Shown here: piece by piece, positions 1 to 11,829 of the stretch
How the letters are laid out: each line of letters begins with the position of its first letter
Numbering within the stretch: the first letter of the stretch is position 1
NCBI RefSeq assembly: GCF_000715075.1
Contig: NC_134103.1
Coordinates: 51,514,730-51,578,729 of the forward strand
Origin: Nicotiana tabacum
Taxonomy: Eukaryota > Streptophyta > Magnoliopsida > Solanales > Solanaceae
Length of the DNA stretch: 64,000 nucleotides
Direction: 5' to 3'
Program-made: the position numbers and the translations under genes
The notes under the pieces: model-generated
The model's database searches: none
What the model saw: the letters and a program-made list of their open reading frames with translations, nothing else
What the model was told of the DNA's origin: nothing

Positions 1-70
1 GGGCTCTCGTGGCCTTAGCTGGTGGTACTGGTGGCCGTCCGCCCGGTCCGGTAGCACGTGTCCTCGCCAT
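1..70 (-). pseudogene. TEK-a gag, first 23 codons
   Basis: Reads from an ATG at 70-68 on the minus strand to the window edge. The predicted start MARTRATG matches the MVRTRATG start of the other TEK-a gag at 33521. It is the N-terminus of a chromovirus capsid protein; the rest lies outside the window. The ATG sits about 185 bases downstream of the primer site, the same arrangement as in the 33.3 kb copy. Identity rests on this internal comparison. Confidence 0.7.
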
Positions 71-255
71 CTGTGGGAGAATAGAATAACAGAAGTTTTA
101 TTTTCGGAATCAACAAATTCGCACGACAAGAATACAAGAAAGTGAAATTTTCCTAATGGTTCGACAGCCTCTCGAAGATAAGTACAGATGTCTCCATACC
201 AATACGCAAGACTCTACTAAACCTGCTCATAACTTGTAAGACCTAAGTAACCTAG

Positions 256-267
256 CCTCTGATACCA
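256..267 (-). other. TEK-a primer binding site
   Basis: On the minus strand this reads TGGTATCAGAGG, close to the initiator-Met tRNA primer site (TGGTATCAGAGC) used by chromoviruses. Three bases (AGT) separate it from the LTR end at 271, the same spacing as at 33322-33324. Confidence 0.75.
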
Positions 268-270
268 ACT

Positions 271-1655
271 TGTCACGACCCAAATCTCAACATATCGTGA
301 TGGCGCCTATCACAGTACTAGGGAAGCTGACAATCACAAAATAACTACGTATTTTAAATTAAAAGCATGATGTAATAAGTTTAATAGTGAAAAATCTCAT
401 AAATAACCGATAAGCATAACTGCGACTCAACTATAAAATCTCCCAAAATAAGGGTGTCACCACGTACATGGGCTACTAAGTGTCAACACAATCTAAATTT
501 CTAATACAACTGTCTGAAAGATAGAACAATACTAAATAAACTGAAAGGAAGGAGAGTCGAGGTCTGCGGGCGTCATAGCAGCTACCTCAACAATCTCCAA
601 GCAGATACTGCACCAAGTCTAGCAACCACCGTGTCCATAAGTAACAAGACTAACCTTGGGCTGAAAGCAGTGATGGGCTCATAAAGGTACAATCCAAATC
701 CAGATAATAACAGTACAGATATAACAGGGAAATGACAGTAATAACTCAGATAAATTCCATAATCAATTCGTACACAGTACAGAAATATAGACATACTTTC
801 AAGTTCAATAATTTAAGCTCAATACTGATAAAATATGCCAAGTATAGCTAGTATGAGGAATGTTACGTCTCTATGTCTACATATCAAATGTGCATGTTAC
901 ATGTAATGCATCACAGTGGTAAAACTCATGAACTCACACTCTCAGAGTACTCAATCTCACTGTCTCACACTCCTCACTATACAGTACCTGCACTCACTGT
1001 AGGTATGTCAGACTCCGAATGGGCGGATCCTGCCCAAGCGCTAATATAAAGCCAATATGGCCTGCTGTGGCGTGCAGCCCGATCCTATAATAATAGATAA
1101 ACCCTATAAGGCCTGCTGCGGCGTGAAGCTTGATCTACAACATCACTCATAACACGGCTCTCAGACCCCAACTCAGTCATCAATCTCTCCAGTCTATTGG
1201 GCTCACAAATCTCATGCCAATCAGCCCAAACAATGATAGCATGATGTAACAATAAATGACAACAGAGACTGAGATATGATATGCAAATGATGAATGTGAC
1301 TGCGTATATAATTGCAATTTAAGTAAATAACTCAATAGCAGAAATGGCCTCAGTGGGTCCCAATAGAATAAGCATATAGCCTAAACATGATTTCTAACAT
1401 GGATCGCAGCTCAATTACTCTAACACGTAGGGATTACATGAATAGCAACAAGATTTGATAACTACACAGTACCACGGAATCAACCGGGTCATAATTACCA
1501 CAGTTCACGCCACATGTCTGTCACCTAGCATATGTGTCACTTCAATACCAACCACATAACACATATTTTAGGGATTCATACCCTCAGTACCAAGTTTAGA
1601 AGTGTTAATTACCTCAAACTACGCAAATCACAACTCCAGCTCAACAAAGTCACAA
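271..1655 (-). mobile_element. TEK-a 5' LTR, 3' part, minus strand
   Basis: Begins at 271 with the complement of the LTR end GGGTCGTGACA, directly next to the primer site. The first ~500 bases read on the minus strand match the end of the complete TEK-a LTR at 38067-40968 throughout. No LTR 5' terminus is visible; the LTR is cut near 1655 by the Athila-like fragment. The exact junction is uncertain by about 10 bases. Confidence 0.75.
1059..1136 (-). repeat. 51-bp minisatellite in TEK-a LTR
   Basis: Two copies of a block beginning GGCCTGCTG and continuing through a GCGGCGTG-like core start at 1059 and 1110, a 51-bp period. The reverse complement of the same core (a CGGATCGGG...GCACGCCGCA-like block) is found at 32349-32450, which suggests a shared LTR minisatellite. 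Confidence 0.6.
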
Positions 1656-3650
1656 GGAATGATCATATTCCTCTTCCATTTATGATCAAATGCTCGATAG
1701 ATTGACCGGTCGTGCTTTCTATTATTTTCTTGATGGGTACTCGGGCTACAGCTAAATTCTTATTGCTACGCAAGATCAAGAGAAAACCACTTTTAGATGT
1801 CCATATGGTACCTTTGCTTTCAAATGGATGCCTTTTGGTTTGTGCAATGCACTGATGACTTTTTAACGGTGTATGATGGCTATTTTCACGGACATGGTGG
1901 AAGACTACTTTGAGGTCTTTATGGATGACTTTTTGGTGGTCGGGAATTCTTTTGATGATTTTCTTGAAGATTTGGACAAAGTGTTGGCAAGATGTGAGGA
2001 AGCTAATTTGGTACTCAATTGGGAGAAATGTCACTTTATGATTGAGTAAGGCATTGTCCTTGGCCATAAGATCTCAAAGAATGGTATTGAAGTTGACAAG
2101 GCGAAGATTGAGGTTATTTCTAAGGTTTTACCCCCACCTCGGTGAAGGATGTGCGGAGGTTCTTGGGCCATGCGGATTTCTACCATCGCTTTATTAAGGA
2201 TTTCTCTAAAGTGGTAAACCCATTGTGCAAGCTCCTTGAGAAGGATGCCATGTTCCATTTCAATGATGATTGTATGAGATCTTTTGAACAATTAAAGTTC
2301 AAGTTGACAACTACTCCAATTATTACCTCTTCAAATTGGATTTTTCCGTTCGAGCTCATGTGTGATGCAAGTGATGTAGCAGTTGCGGCTGTTTTGGGGC
2401 AACGTGTCAACAAAGTTTTTCTTGTGAGTGGTATCACTCCGGATGAGTTCTCTTCAAACTAAAGAAATAGGCTCAATAGGGATTGTCAAGACTACTATTG
2501 GGATGAGCCATACCTTTTTCGGATTTGCACGGATGGGGTGATTTGGAGATGTGTGCCGAACGACGAGCAAGGTGATATTCTTGGGGCTTGTCATTCTTTT
2601 CTATATGGTAGTCATCATGGTGGAGCGAGAATGACAGCTAAAGTCCTAAGTTGTGGTTTCCATTGGCCTACTCTCTACAAGAATGCAAATGAGTTGGTGA
2701 AAAGATGTGATGAATGTCAACGGGCCTGTGGAATTTTAAAGAAACATGAGATTCCTCTTATAACCATCTTGGAGACTGATATTTTTTATGTTTGGGGTAT
2801 CGACTTTATAGGCCCTTTTGTGAGTTTCTTATGAAAACACCTACATTTTGGTCGCGGGGGATTATGTGTCTAAATGGGTTGAGGCCATTGCCTTACCCAA
2901 CAGTGAGGCTAGAAGTGTAGTAGCTTTCTTGAAGAAGAATATTTTTACAAGATTTGGTACTCCACGTGCAATCATAAGCAATGGGGGTCACATTTTTGCA
3001 GCAAGGCTTTTGACACTTTACTTAGAAAGTATGGTGTTACTCACAAACTGACAACTCCCTATCACCCTCAAGCTAGTGATCAAGTTGAAGTCTCTAACCG
3101 GGAGATAAAGAGTATTTTGTCCAACACAGTAAATGCAAACCGGACAGATTGGTCCAAGAAGCTTGATGATGCTCTATGGGCATACATGACGGCTTACAAA
3201 ACATCTATCGGAATGTCCTCATACCCTTTGGTGTTCGGGAAAGCTTGTAATCTTCTGGTGGAATTAGAGCACAAGGCAATCTGGGCCTTGAAGAAATTGA
3301 ATCTTTATTGGGATGTAGCCGCAAATTTGCGGGTTACACACTTGAATGAATTGGATGAGTTTCAGTATCATGCTTATGAGAGTTCGTCCTTGTACAAAGA
3401 AAAGATGAAATATCTTCATGACAAGTATATTTGGAACAAGGAATTCAAGGTCGGTGATCTAGTGTTATTGTTCAATTCAAGGTTGAGGATGTTACCCGTT
3501 AAGCTTAAGTCAAAGTGGAGTGGTCTGTTTGAAATTGTTGGTGTGACATCTTTCGATACATTGGACTTGAAGAACAAGAACAATGAAATATTTTGAGTCA
3601 ATGGTCACCAGGTGAAGCACTACTCTGTAAAATTTGGGGAGAGCCACGTG
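1656..3650 (+). pseudogene. Athila-like Ty3/gypsy pol fragment (RT, IN)
   Basis: Encodes reverse transcriptase then integrase of an Athila-clade element. RT shows FLDGYSGYS, MPFGLCNA and the catalytic FMDD at 1918-1929. Stops interrupt the frame at 1753, 1864 and 2047, and the frame shifts near 2135. The RT connection domain runs to about 2420, then jumps directly to the segment before the integrase, so RNase H is deleted. The integrase zinc finger is complete (H-H, then CDECQRAC around 2711-2730). The core has WGIDFIGPF, but the second catalytic Asp is replaced by Asn (IISNGG, about 2971-2988). The C-terminal part ends around 3620. There are no LTRs of its own here. Confidence 0.85.
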
Positions 3651-3860
3651 ACGACGGTTATTTACTTCACTTGAGGTTTCTATAACATTGCATCGTGCCA
3701 CGCCGTTAAGTAAGGTGCTTCTTAGGAGGAAACCCAAGTTCTTTTCCTTTTTTCTCTTTTAGTTAGATGATATTTCTTGTTTCTAACTTGATTTGAAGTG
3801 TGCTGAAGGGATAAGTGTTAGATGTGAAATGGTAGACAAGGTTGTGTCACCAAAGCAAGA
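3651..3860. other. No gene; probable 3' flank of the Athila fragment
   Basis: Directly follows the integrase C-terminus. No open frame of note, no LTR end and no repeat is seen. It is probably noncoding 3' sequence of the Athila-like element. Confidence 0.4.
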
Positions 3861-4115
3861 AATGCAGACCGTACTTTTTCTTTGTGCGACCGCAGAAAAG
3901 AAAAGCTGCCACAGAGGCTCTTGTGCGTCCGCAGATTTCATCTGCGGACCACACTTGCAAGAGTTGATCTTAGGTGCCAAATGAAAGGTCCTCTAAAATT
4001 TTTGTCCATCAGTGCAGAGCAATAGTGTGGAACTTCGTAAAATTTTGCGGTCGCAAAAGCACAACATCAGAGAGGTGGCTGTTCAACATTGTCAAAAGTG
4101 CGGTCGCACTTGAAA
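3861..4115. other. CG-palindrome-rich fragment, LTR-like
   Basis: Contains repeated GCGACCGCAG, GCGTCCGCAG, CTGCGGACC and GCGGTCGCA words within about 250 bases. The same words form arrays in the TEK-b LTRs at 56740-57030 and 57890-58190. I infer a piece of a related LTR; no LTR terminus was found. Confidence 0.45.
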
Positions 4116-4797
4116 AAGTATGGAACATACAATTGTGTTATCTAGTAAAGTAGTCTCACAACCCATCGTAACATAAGATCGTAGAACATGTAACATATTA
4201 GGACATGAATAAGGTCAATTCTAGTCGCTGACACATCCCCAGCAAAAGATGTGCTGGTTAAACAAACCTGATCCGATGCAGAAAACACATTCTCATTAGG
4301 CCTACCAATTGGCCCCCAAATCAATTTCGATCATCCTCAAACAGGTAAATATCCTTCCAAAAGTCCACAACAACGTACCCATAACACAAACAATCAGTTG
4401 TTTAAACCTTAACATATCTTCATGGTCGCAACCTAGAAGTAATCTGCATTTGAGAACATCCAGCGTCTAAACCTCAAGAATACATGAATCTCCATATCTG
4501 ATATCTAACTTTCCCACTCAAATGACTATTACGTCACTCATACACAATCAAATAATTACATTAATAGAAGATACTCTAAAAAATAAAAAATAAAGGAATT
4601 TTATTATATCTTTGTTAGATGAGTACTAGCAAAATATCCACAGATCCTCACACAATGTATCTACTGCCACATACACCCTACCCAGGCAATATAAGATATT
4701 GCTAAAATCCTCTTATACATCTGAAATCTCCCGTGCTGTCTAAAACTCATAACCTTCCTTTTGAAACTGAACTACAACCTTGTACATGCAAATATGT
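4116..4797. other. Unassigned noncoding sequence
   Basis: About 680 bases without a convincing frame, LTR end or repeat. The plus strand is C/A-rich, like the minus-oriented LTRs elsewhere in the window, so a minus-strand element remnant is possible. Confidence 0.3.
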
Positions 4798-5046
4798 GTT
4801 ACACCCCAACCTAGGTGAGGCATGGCTATCACCCGGTGCCATACTGGCCCGAGTGAACCACTCTGTAATTCGTAATCGCTGGGCATAACTAAGCATATAT
4901 AAGCCCACTTGGACGACTATATTGTATCATAAGCTATCATGAGCTGACATGGCCACAACTCGTAATGTATAACTATAAGTGAGAAAATGATGTATTAGCG
5001 AGCCGTCGTACTCATAACATGAATACACAGGGGCTATCAGGGCCTC
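4798..5046 (-). mobile_element. Minus-strand LTR-end-like fragment
   Basis: Starts with TGTTACACCCC, which could be a terminal LTR sequence. A following GCACCCGGTGCC-like block resembles the CACCCGGTGCC beside the LARD-B LTR ends at 49940 and 56298. The fragment ends where TAT-C gag begins. Family and exact limits are uncertain. Confidence 0.35.
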
Positions 5047-5079
5047 TTACATAGTTTTGAATTATGTAAGATTTGTGTA

Positions 5080-5480
5080 TCTAAAAAGATGTGGAGCTAC
5101 CAGAGGGTTACAAACCTCCTAAATTTGAGATGTTTGATGGCACTGGTGATCCCAGGGTGCATTTGAGGACTTACTATGATAAACTTGTGGGAGTCATCAA
5201 GAACGAGCAAATTCGCATAAAGCTGTTCATGCGAAGTCTCACTGCGGATGCTTTATCCTGGTACATTAGTTAGAATCCAAAGAAGTGGCCTAATTAAGTA
5301 AGTATGGCGTCCGACTTTACGGACATGTTCAGGTTCAACACAGAAAATGCATCAGATGTTTTCTATATCCAGAACCTCAAGAAGAAACCAACGGAAATAT
5401 TTCATGAGTATAGCTGCCACTAGAGATCAGAGGCCGCCAAGGTGAGCCTGCCACTAGAAGAGGAACAAATTTGACATTGT
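5080..5480 (+). pseudogene. TAT-C gag fragment (C1)
   Basis: Encodes part of the retrotransposon capsid domain, with the motifs FDGTGDPRVHLRTYY and LSWYIS in the 5091-5273 frame. It continues past a stop at 5271 as far as an EEEQI motif near 5465. The N-terminus is missing. Capsid proteins of this family assemble the cytoplasmic particle in which reverse transcription occurs; this copy cannot be functional. Confidence 0.75.
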
Positions 5481-5821
5481 TCCATAGGACTATGTAGAAG
5501 AAGCAAGAAGGAAAGGAAAAGCCAAGATGGAAGAGACGGGTGATGCCCAGGGAATGACATGAATAGGCAAGGGTCTACACACTAAAAAACCTTGGAGGAA
5601 CAAGTAAAGAAACCACACCAAAATGACATGTTGCGGAGACTGGTACTGATGATCTTTGGAGGAAGGTGCAGGCGAGGAAGTACTTTATTATTGATCACCT
5701 AAACAAAACTCCCGCTCAAATATCCATCATGTCGATGTTACAAAACTCATATGCACATAAGAATGTCTTGATGAAAGTGTTGAGTGAAGCTTACGTACCT
5801 ACTGGTATCACTAGTGGATAG
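5481..5821 (+). pseudogene. TAT-C gag-protease linker remnant
   Basis: Frames change several times here. An ARRKGKAKMEETG motif (about 5500-5540) is basic gag sequence that recurs in element F near 41830. Motifs before 5820 (KTPAQIS, VLSEAYVPTGITSG) precede the protease. Indels and stops make it unreadable as one protein. Confidence 0.6.
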
Positions 5822-6225
5822 ATGAAAAACATAGTGGGACAGGTACTGGAGAGTCACAAGATCACTTTTCATGAAGACGAGCTACCGCCAGAAGGGCTGA
5901 GTCATAACAAAGCATTGCATATCACTGTACAATATGAAGATAAGTTCATTGCTCGGGTCTTAATTGATGGGGGTTCAAGTCTGAACATATGCCCTTTGAC
6001 TGCTCTGAAAAGATTGGGTATAGGTATACAGGAGATATGGATGGGAAGTATGAATATGAAAGCATTTGATCGATCTCAAAGAGCTACTATTGGGGAGATT
6101 AACCTGGATCTTAAAATGGGCCCGACTTGGTTCGATGTCGAGTTCCAATTGTTGGACATCATCGTTGCCTATAACTTGTTGGGTAGTTGCTTCTACTCTA
6201 CATCAGGCCGTGAAGTTTGAGTTGA
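5822..6225 (+). pseudogene. TAT-C aspartic protease (C1)
   Basis: Retropepsin that would process the Gag-Pol polyprotein. The active-site motif is seen as VLIDGGSSLNI, about residues 46-56 of the 132-residue frame; it normally works as a dimer with one Asp per subunit. A later YNLL motif is followed by a small deletion that shifts the frame and ends the protein at 6218-6220. The original frame resumes as STLHQAVKFEL, so the inactivation is a local indel. Confidence 0.8.
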
Positions 6226-6760
6226 ATCATTAGGAGGTAGTCATCCATGGGGATTGAAGTAATCATATCTATGCCAACCAGACCGTTCTAGCAATTGAGA
6301 ATAGAAAGAAATTGGGAGGAGAAACATTCTACAGCATTGATCGGGTGATTACAGTCGAAAAAAGCCGATGGTGGAGAAACAAGGTGCTAAGCATGCTGCT
6401 GTGGTTAGGGTATGATCCGGGCAAGGGTCTTGGCTAAGCTGCAGGGAATCGCATAACCTATACAACCATGAACTCATGGCACAACCTTTAGCCTCGGGTA
6501 TTAATATACTGTGCAGGAATATAATGATTGGTCACCACCATGGCATGACTTCTACTATCCGTTGCCTCAACCCATACCACCGCTACACCAGACATTCCGC
6601 CAGACCGATATGATTTCGGGTTCTAAGGAGGACGAGGTCTTAGCTAGCCTAATGAACCTATTTTTGAACGAGGAAAATATGGACTGCAGTGCAATCTTGG
6701 ACTACTGCACCATCCCGGGCTCACCAAGCACCTTGGTAGCCTTGGCAGAACTAGCATGAT
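6226..6760 (+). pseudogene. G-patch-containing spacer (C1)
   Basis: Downstream of the protease is a G-patch-like segment (LLWLGYDPGKGLG, about 6401-6437) ending in a stop where the family continues. G-patch motifs bind RNA or helicases and occur after the protease in Tat/Ogre-type elements. It is followed by a Pro/aromatic stretch (WSPPWHDFYYPLPQP) and an acidic frame ending at 6757-6759. Stops and indels separate the pieces. Confidence 0.65.
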
Positions 6761-6960
6761 GTCTTTTAAAATTGTTTTTTCTAGGATTTAAGACATTTCA
6801 GTATATTATTTTGAAATAATTACTTGAGATATCGAGTCGTATTTGTCTGACAGTTTTATGTTTTAATTAATGCATCATTACTTTTCGTTTATTTATATTA
6901 TTATCTTTCTACATTCTTTTCAACATAATTATTACCTATCCCGTTGAATCTACAACTATA
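6761..6960 (+). other. AT-rich gap between protease and RT, possible intron
   Basis: About 200 bases of very AT-rich, non-coding sequence lie between the frame ending at 6759 and the acidic frame that leads into RT at 6961. Ogre-type elements are known to carry an intron in this place. I could not fix the splice sites, so this is an inference from position and base composition. Confidence 0.4.
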
Positions 6961-8210
6961 ATGACATGTAATGAGACAACACAACATGATGAGAGTGATT
7001 CAGAAGATTGGGAAAATGATGTAATACATGAGGAAATTTTCAGGGAAGTAGAGGATTTTAAGAACAAACCGAAGTCCAATCTGGAAGAAACTGAGGCAGT
7101 CAACTTAGGAGATTCAGAAACAGTCAAAGAAACTCGCATTAGCATTCATCTATCTCCATCAGAGAAGGAAGAATATACTAAATTTCTAAAGGAATATGAG
7201 GACATTTTGCATAGTCCTATGATGACATGACGGGGTTGAGCACATACATAGTGACCCACAAGCTACCTACCAACCCTATGTGTCCACCGGTAAAGCAAAA
7301 ACTCATAAAATTCAAGCCAGACATGAGTTTAAAGATAAAAGAGGAGGTTACCAAGCAAATCAAAGACAAGGTCCTTTGGGTGGTCGAGTACCCGACTTGG
7401 CTAGCCAACATTGTGCCGTACCAAAGAAAGATGGGAAAGTCAAGGTGTGCGTTGACTATCGAGATTTGAACAGAGCAAGTCCTAAGGATGATTTCTCATT
7501 ACCCAACATATACATATTGATTGATAACTACGCCAAACATGAACTCCAATCCTTTTTTGATTACTTCACAGGGTACCACCATATCTAGATTGATGAAGAG
7601 GATGCAGAAAAGACAGCCTTCATCACACCGTGGGGAATATACTACTACAAGATGATGCCGTTTGGTTTGAAGAACGACGGGGAAACTTACATGAGGCCCA
7701 TGACAACTCTCTTTCATGATATGATACACAAGGAAATAGAGGTGTACGTGGATGACATCATCATCAAGTCTAAGAAGAGCTCGGATGACATATCAGACCT
7801 GAGAAAGTTTTTTGATCGGCTACGAAAGTACAATCTGATGTTGAATCCTGCAAAATGTGCTTCCGGAGTCCCTGTAGGGAAGTTTCTAGGTTTCATCGTC
7901 AGTTGCCGTGACATCAAGTTAGACCGGTCAAAGATCAAAGCCATTCAGGATTTGCCACCACCAAAAAACAAGAAGGACATGATGAGTTTCTTGGGCCGTC
8001 TCAACTACATTAGCCATTTCATAGCGCAGTCAACGGTAATATGTGAACCGATCTTCAAGATACTGAGGAAGGATGCTGCAACACGTTGGATTGAGGAATG
8101 TCAAAAGGCTTTCGACAAGATCAAGGAATATTTGTCCAAACTACATGTGTTGGTCCCACCTGAACCCGGGAGACCTTTGCTATTGTACCCGTCCGTGTTG
8201 GATTGAGCCT
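6961..8210 (+). pseudogene. TAT-C reverse transcriptase (C1)
   Basis: Begins with an acidic leader (EAVNLG, then ISIHLSPSEKEEY) and enters the RT domain with VCVDYRDLNRASPKDDF. Other RT motifs are MMPFGLKN and the catalytic YVDD at 7745-7756. The thumb/connection region includes FLGRLNYIS and the frame stops at 8204-8206. The frame is broken near 7227, near 7400 and by a stop at 7587-7589. The corresponding region of element F starts only at MIPFGLKN. Confidence 0.85.
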
Positions 8211-9130
8211 TTGGTTACATTTTGGGACAACATGATGAAACTAGAAGGAAAGATCAAGCAATATACTACCTGAGTAAGAAGTTCATGCCTTACGAAGCTT
8301 GATATCTCTGTTGGAATGAACAGTTTGCGCCCTGACATAGATAGCCAGAAGTTGAGACATTATTTCTGCGCATACACCACGTACCTCACATCAAGAATGG
8401 ATCCTCTAAAGTACATTTTTCAAAACCTATGCCTACTGGCTAGTTGGCAAAAGGGAAAATACTACTAATTTAGTTTGACATCATCTATGTGACTCAGAAG
8501 GTAGTCAAGGGGCAAGCGTTGGGCGATCACCTGGCAGAGAACCACGTGGACGGAGAATACAAACCATTGAAGACATATTTTCCCCATGAGGAAGTGTCTT
8601 TCATAGGGGAGGACATTACCGAAGCTGTCTTAGTTTCATTGGAGCTGTCTTAGTTTCAAAAATCGGTCAACATAATCCGGTATCCTCCAAGCTAAGGTTC
8701 CCGTGAACCAACAATATGGCGGAATACGAGGCTTGCATTTTGGGACTCAAATTGTCCATCGACATGAATATTCAAGATTTATTAGTAATCGGAGATTCAG
8801 ATTTGCTAATACATCAGGTACTCGGAGAATGGGCCACCAAGAACACCAAGATATTGCCATACCTACATTGTGTTCAACATTTGATCAAGATGTTCACAAA
8901 GATAGAGTTCAAACATGTTCCTAGAATTCAGAACGAGTTCGTGGATGCGCTAGCCACCTTGTCTTCCATGATACAACATCCAGACAATAACTTTATTGAT
9001 CCCTTCCCAATAGAAATCTGTAGGCAGCCAGCTTACTGCGCTCATGTCAAAGAAGCGTTCGATGGGAATCCATGGTTTCACGATATCAAGGAGTATTTGG
9101 AAAAAGGAGAATACCCAGAAAATGCTACAC
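8211..9130 (+). pseudogene. TAT-C RNase H region (C1)
   Basis: Continues from RT with a gypsy-type RNase H remnant (YYLSKKFMPYEA), then the archaeal-type second RNase H typical of Tat elements. Only its second half is clean: MAEYEACILGL and VIGDSDLLIHQVLGEW in the frame from 8716. The first half, with the catalytic Asp seen in F as FFDGAAHFKG, is lost. The sequence AGCTGTCTTAGTTTCA is directly repeated at about 8623-8658, suggesting a small duplication plus deletion. Confidence 0.75.
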
Positions 9131-10336
9131 ACACCCAGAAGTGCAAACTTTGGAGATTAGCCAACCACTTCTTTCAAAGAGGAGATATTTTGTACAGAAG
9201 GACTCCCGACTTGGGTCTACTAAGATGTGTCGATTCCAAGGAAGCATCTAGGTTGTTCGAAGAGATACATTCCAGAACGTGCGAACCTCACATGAATGGG
9301 TTTGTTCTAGCCAAGAAGATATTAAGGGCAGGATATTTCTGGATGACTATGGAGACTGACCGCATCAAATATTTACAGAAGTTTCACGAGTTTCAAGCAC
9401 ATGCTGATATGATTCGAGTACCACCCAATGAACTTAATGCGACAAGTTTACCATGACATTTCTCTACCTGGGGCATGGATGTCATCGGACCGATCGAGCC
9501 TGCTGCTTCTAACGGACATAGATACATCTTGGTAGACATAGATTACTTCACAAAGTAGGTCGAAGTTTCCTCCTACAAAGTTGTCACTAAGAAGGTCGTA
9601 GCAGATTTTGTCCGAGACCATATTGTTTACTGGTTCGGAATGCCTGAATCAATCATTACTGATAATGCTGCCAATCTCAATAGTGATCTGATGAAATCCA
9701 TGTGTGAAACATTCAAAATCAAGCACCGGAACTCTACAACATATAGGCCACAAATGAATGGAGCTGTGGAAGTCGCCAACAAGAACATTAGGAACATATT
9801 AAGGAAAATGGTGGAAAATTAAAAGCAGTGGCATGAGAAGCTACCGTTTGCTCTACTCGGATACCGCACCATGGTCTGCACGTCAACTGGGGAAACTCCC
9901 TACTTATTGGTCTATGGTATTGAAGTTGTTATTCCCACTGAGGTGGAAATTACTTCCTTGAGAATCATGCAGGAAGCTGAGCTCAGGTATGCAGAATGGG
10001 TACAAAGCCGGTATGAATAATTAGCTCTCATTGACAGTAAAAGGATGAACGCGGCGTGTCACGATCAACTCTACCAGAATAGAATGGAAAAGGGCTTTCA
10101 ACAAAAAGGTTAGACCGAGGCAATTCATACCGAGGTAATTGGTGTTGAAGCGCATCTTTCCACATTAGTACGAAGCAAAAGGAAAATTCTCACCTCACTG
10201 AAAAATGTCCTTTACATGGTTCATCGAGTACTGACAGGAGGAGCACTCCATACTTGTAGAAATGGATGGAGAGATATGGCTGAAACCTATCAATTTGGAT
10301 GTCGTCAAGAGATACGTTTTAGACTGTATTTGCAAT
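9131..10336 (+). pseudogene. TAT-C integrase (C1)
   Basis: Integrase inserts the cDNA into host DNA. The zinc-finger histidines remain (EIHSRT, EPHMNG), but the region that should hold the two cysteines reads KFHEFQAHA, so metal binding is lost. Core motifs are WGMDVIGPI (about 9469), SIITDN (about 9650) and NGAVEVANKNI (about 9759). Stops fall at 9454, 9556 (a Trp codon changed to TAG), 9820 and 10018, and the C-terminal region is frameshifted after about 10085. The pol frame ends near 10334. Confidence 0.85.
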
Positions 10337-10351
10337 TTCTTTTGATGTAAC

Positions 10352-10420
10352 ATGAACTACGCTTGATCTGATTCTCGTTTAAGAGGGGATATGTAGGTAG
10401 CCCTGTGGGTTCGGTCACAT
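10352..10420 (+). other. Conserved noncoding motif, copy 1
   Basis: About 20 bases after the pol end is a block with GATCTGATTCTCG, GGGATATGTAGG and GGTTCGGTCAC. The same order appears after pol in F (45350-45405) and again at 12475-12533 near the LTR. The role is unknown; an RNA element or a trace of duplication are both possible. Confidence 0.6.
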
Positions 10421-10929
10421 TATGATAAATTCTTCATTCTCCTCTATGGACAGAAACTAGGGCAAGATTTCGTACTTCATCAATCTCATTACGTCAAGGA
10501 TCGCCAAAACAGTATCACCAGAAGTATACGTCAAACTAGGGAAAACTTTTAAGGGGGTCCTCAAAATTCCACGATAAGGATGTCGCAATGTCTCATAGCA
10601 TGTCACGGCCTATGCTTCGACAAAATTATTTACTTTTCTACATTATATTTTCAACAATTTCATTTCTTATAAATAATTTATCGCAAATGCATATTTTCAA
10701 AAACCTTATTTCTATAATAGCTAGATGTTACCCAGGGTGACTCAAGAAAGGCGTCAAGACAAGAGCAAGGGTGAAATGAGGAATCGAAAGGATGAATCTA
10801 CCTTCCCCCAAACTTATAATTTTTCTCTGGATGCAGGCATAACAGACATAACATTGACAAGCATATCCACAAATATACACAACAAGACCACAGATGGAGG
10901 TCACCAAGCCCAAACCGTCAAGCTAAGAA

Positions 10930-11735
10930 TCACTTTTCTTTCGCCTTCTCTGCGTGAGACTAATCACTGTCTCCATTACTTTTCATGAGTCTAAGCACTG
11001 CCTCCAGTATTACATAAGGCTAAACACTGCCTTTCTCTGCATTGGGCTAAGCACTGCCCTCATTATACTACATGAGACTAAGCACTATCTCCATTACTTT
11101 GCATGAGACTAAGCACTACCTCCATTATTACATAAGGCTAAATGCTTCCTTTCTCTGTATAGGTCTAAGCACTGCCCTCATTACACTACATGAGACTAAG
11201 CACTGTCTGCATTACATTTCATGAGAGCACCGCCTCAATTATTGCATAAGGCTAAATACTGGCTTTCTCTGCATAAGGCTAAGCACTGCCCTCATTACAT
11301 TGCATGAGACTAAGAATTGTCTCCATTACATTGCATGAGTTTAAGCACTGCTTCCATTATTGCATAAGGCTAAATGCTGTATTTCTCTGCATAGGGCTAA
11401 GCACTGCCCTCATTACACTGCATTAGACTAAGCACTGTCTCCATTAACATTGCCTTTCTCTGCATAGGTCTAATCACTGCCCTCATTACACTGCATGAGA
11501 CTAATCACTGTCTCCATTATATTGCATGAGGCTAAGCACTGCCTCCATTATTGCATAAGGCTAAACATTGCCTTTCTCTGCATAGGGCTAAGCACTGCCC
11601 TCACTACATTGCATAAGACTAAGCACTGTCTCCATTACATTACATGAGGATAAGCATTGCCTCCATTATTGCATAAGGCTAAACGCTGCCTTTCTCTGCA
11701 TAGGGCTTAGCATTTCCCTCATTTCATACAGGACA
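10930..11735 (+). repeat. 118-bp higher-order tandem array of ~30-bp subunits
   Basis: Built from related ~30-bp subunits of the form GCAT-RRGGCTAAGCACTGCC-TCATTACA. The marker TTTCTCTGCAT (one variant TTTCTCTGTAT) recurs at 11032, 11150, 11264, 11382, 11455, 11573 and 11691. Intervals are 118, 114, 118, 73, 118 and 118, so four subunits make one higher-order unit and one unit is short. The array lies within the 3' UTR. Confidence 0.9.
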
Positions 11736-11829
11736 AAGCCTAGTATTTTCTCGCTCTCGCATGTGACTAAGCATTACTGGTTCCCTCTATCAAACGATCG
11801 ATATCGCTGGATCTTTGCATTCCATGGGC

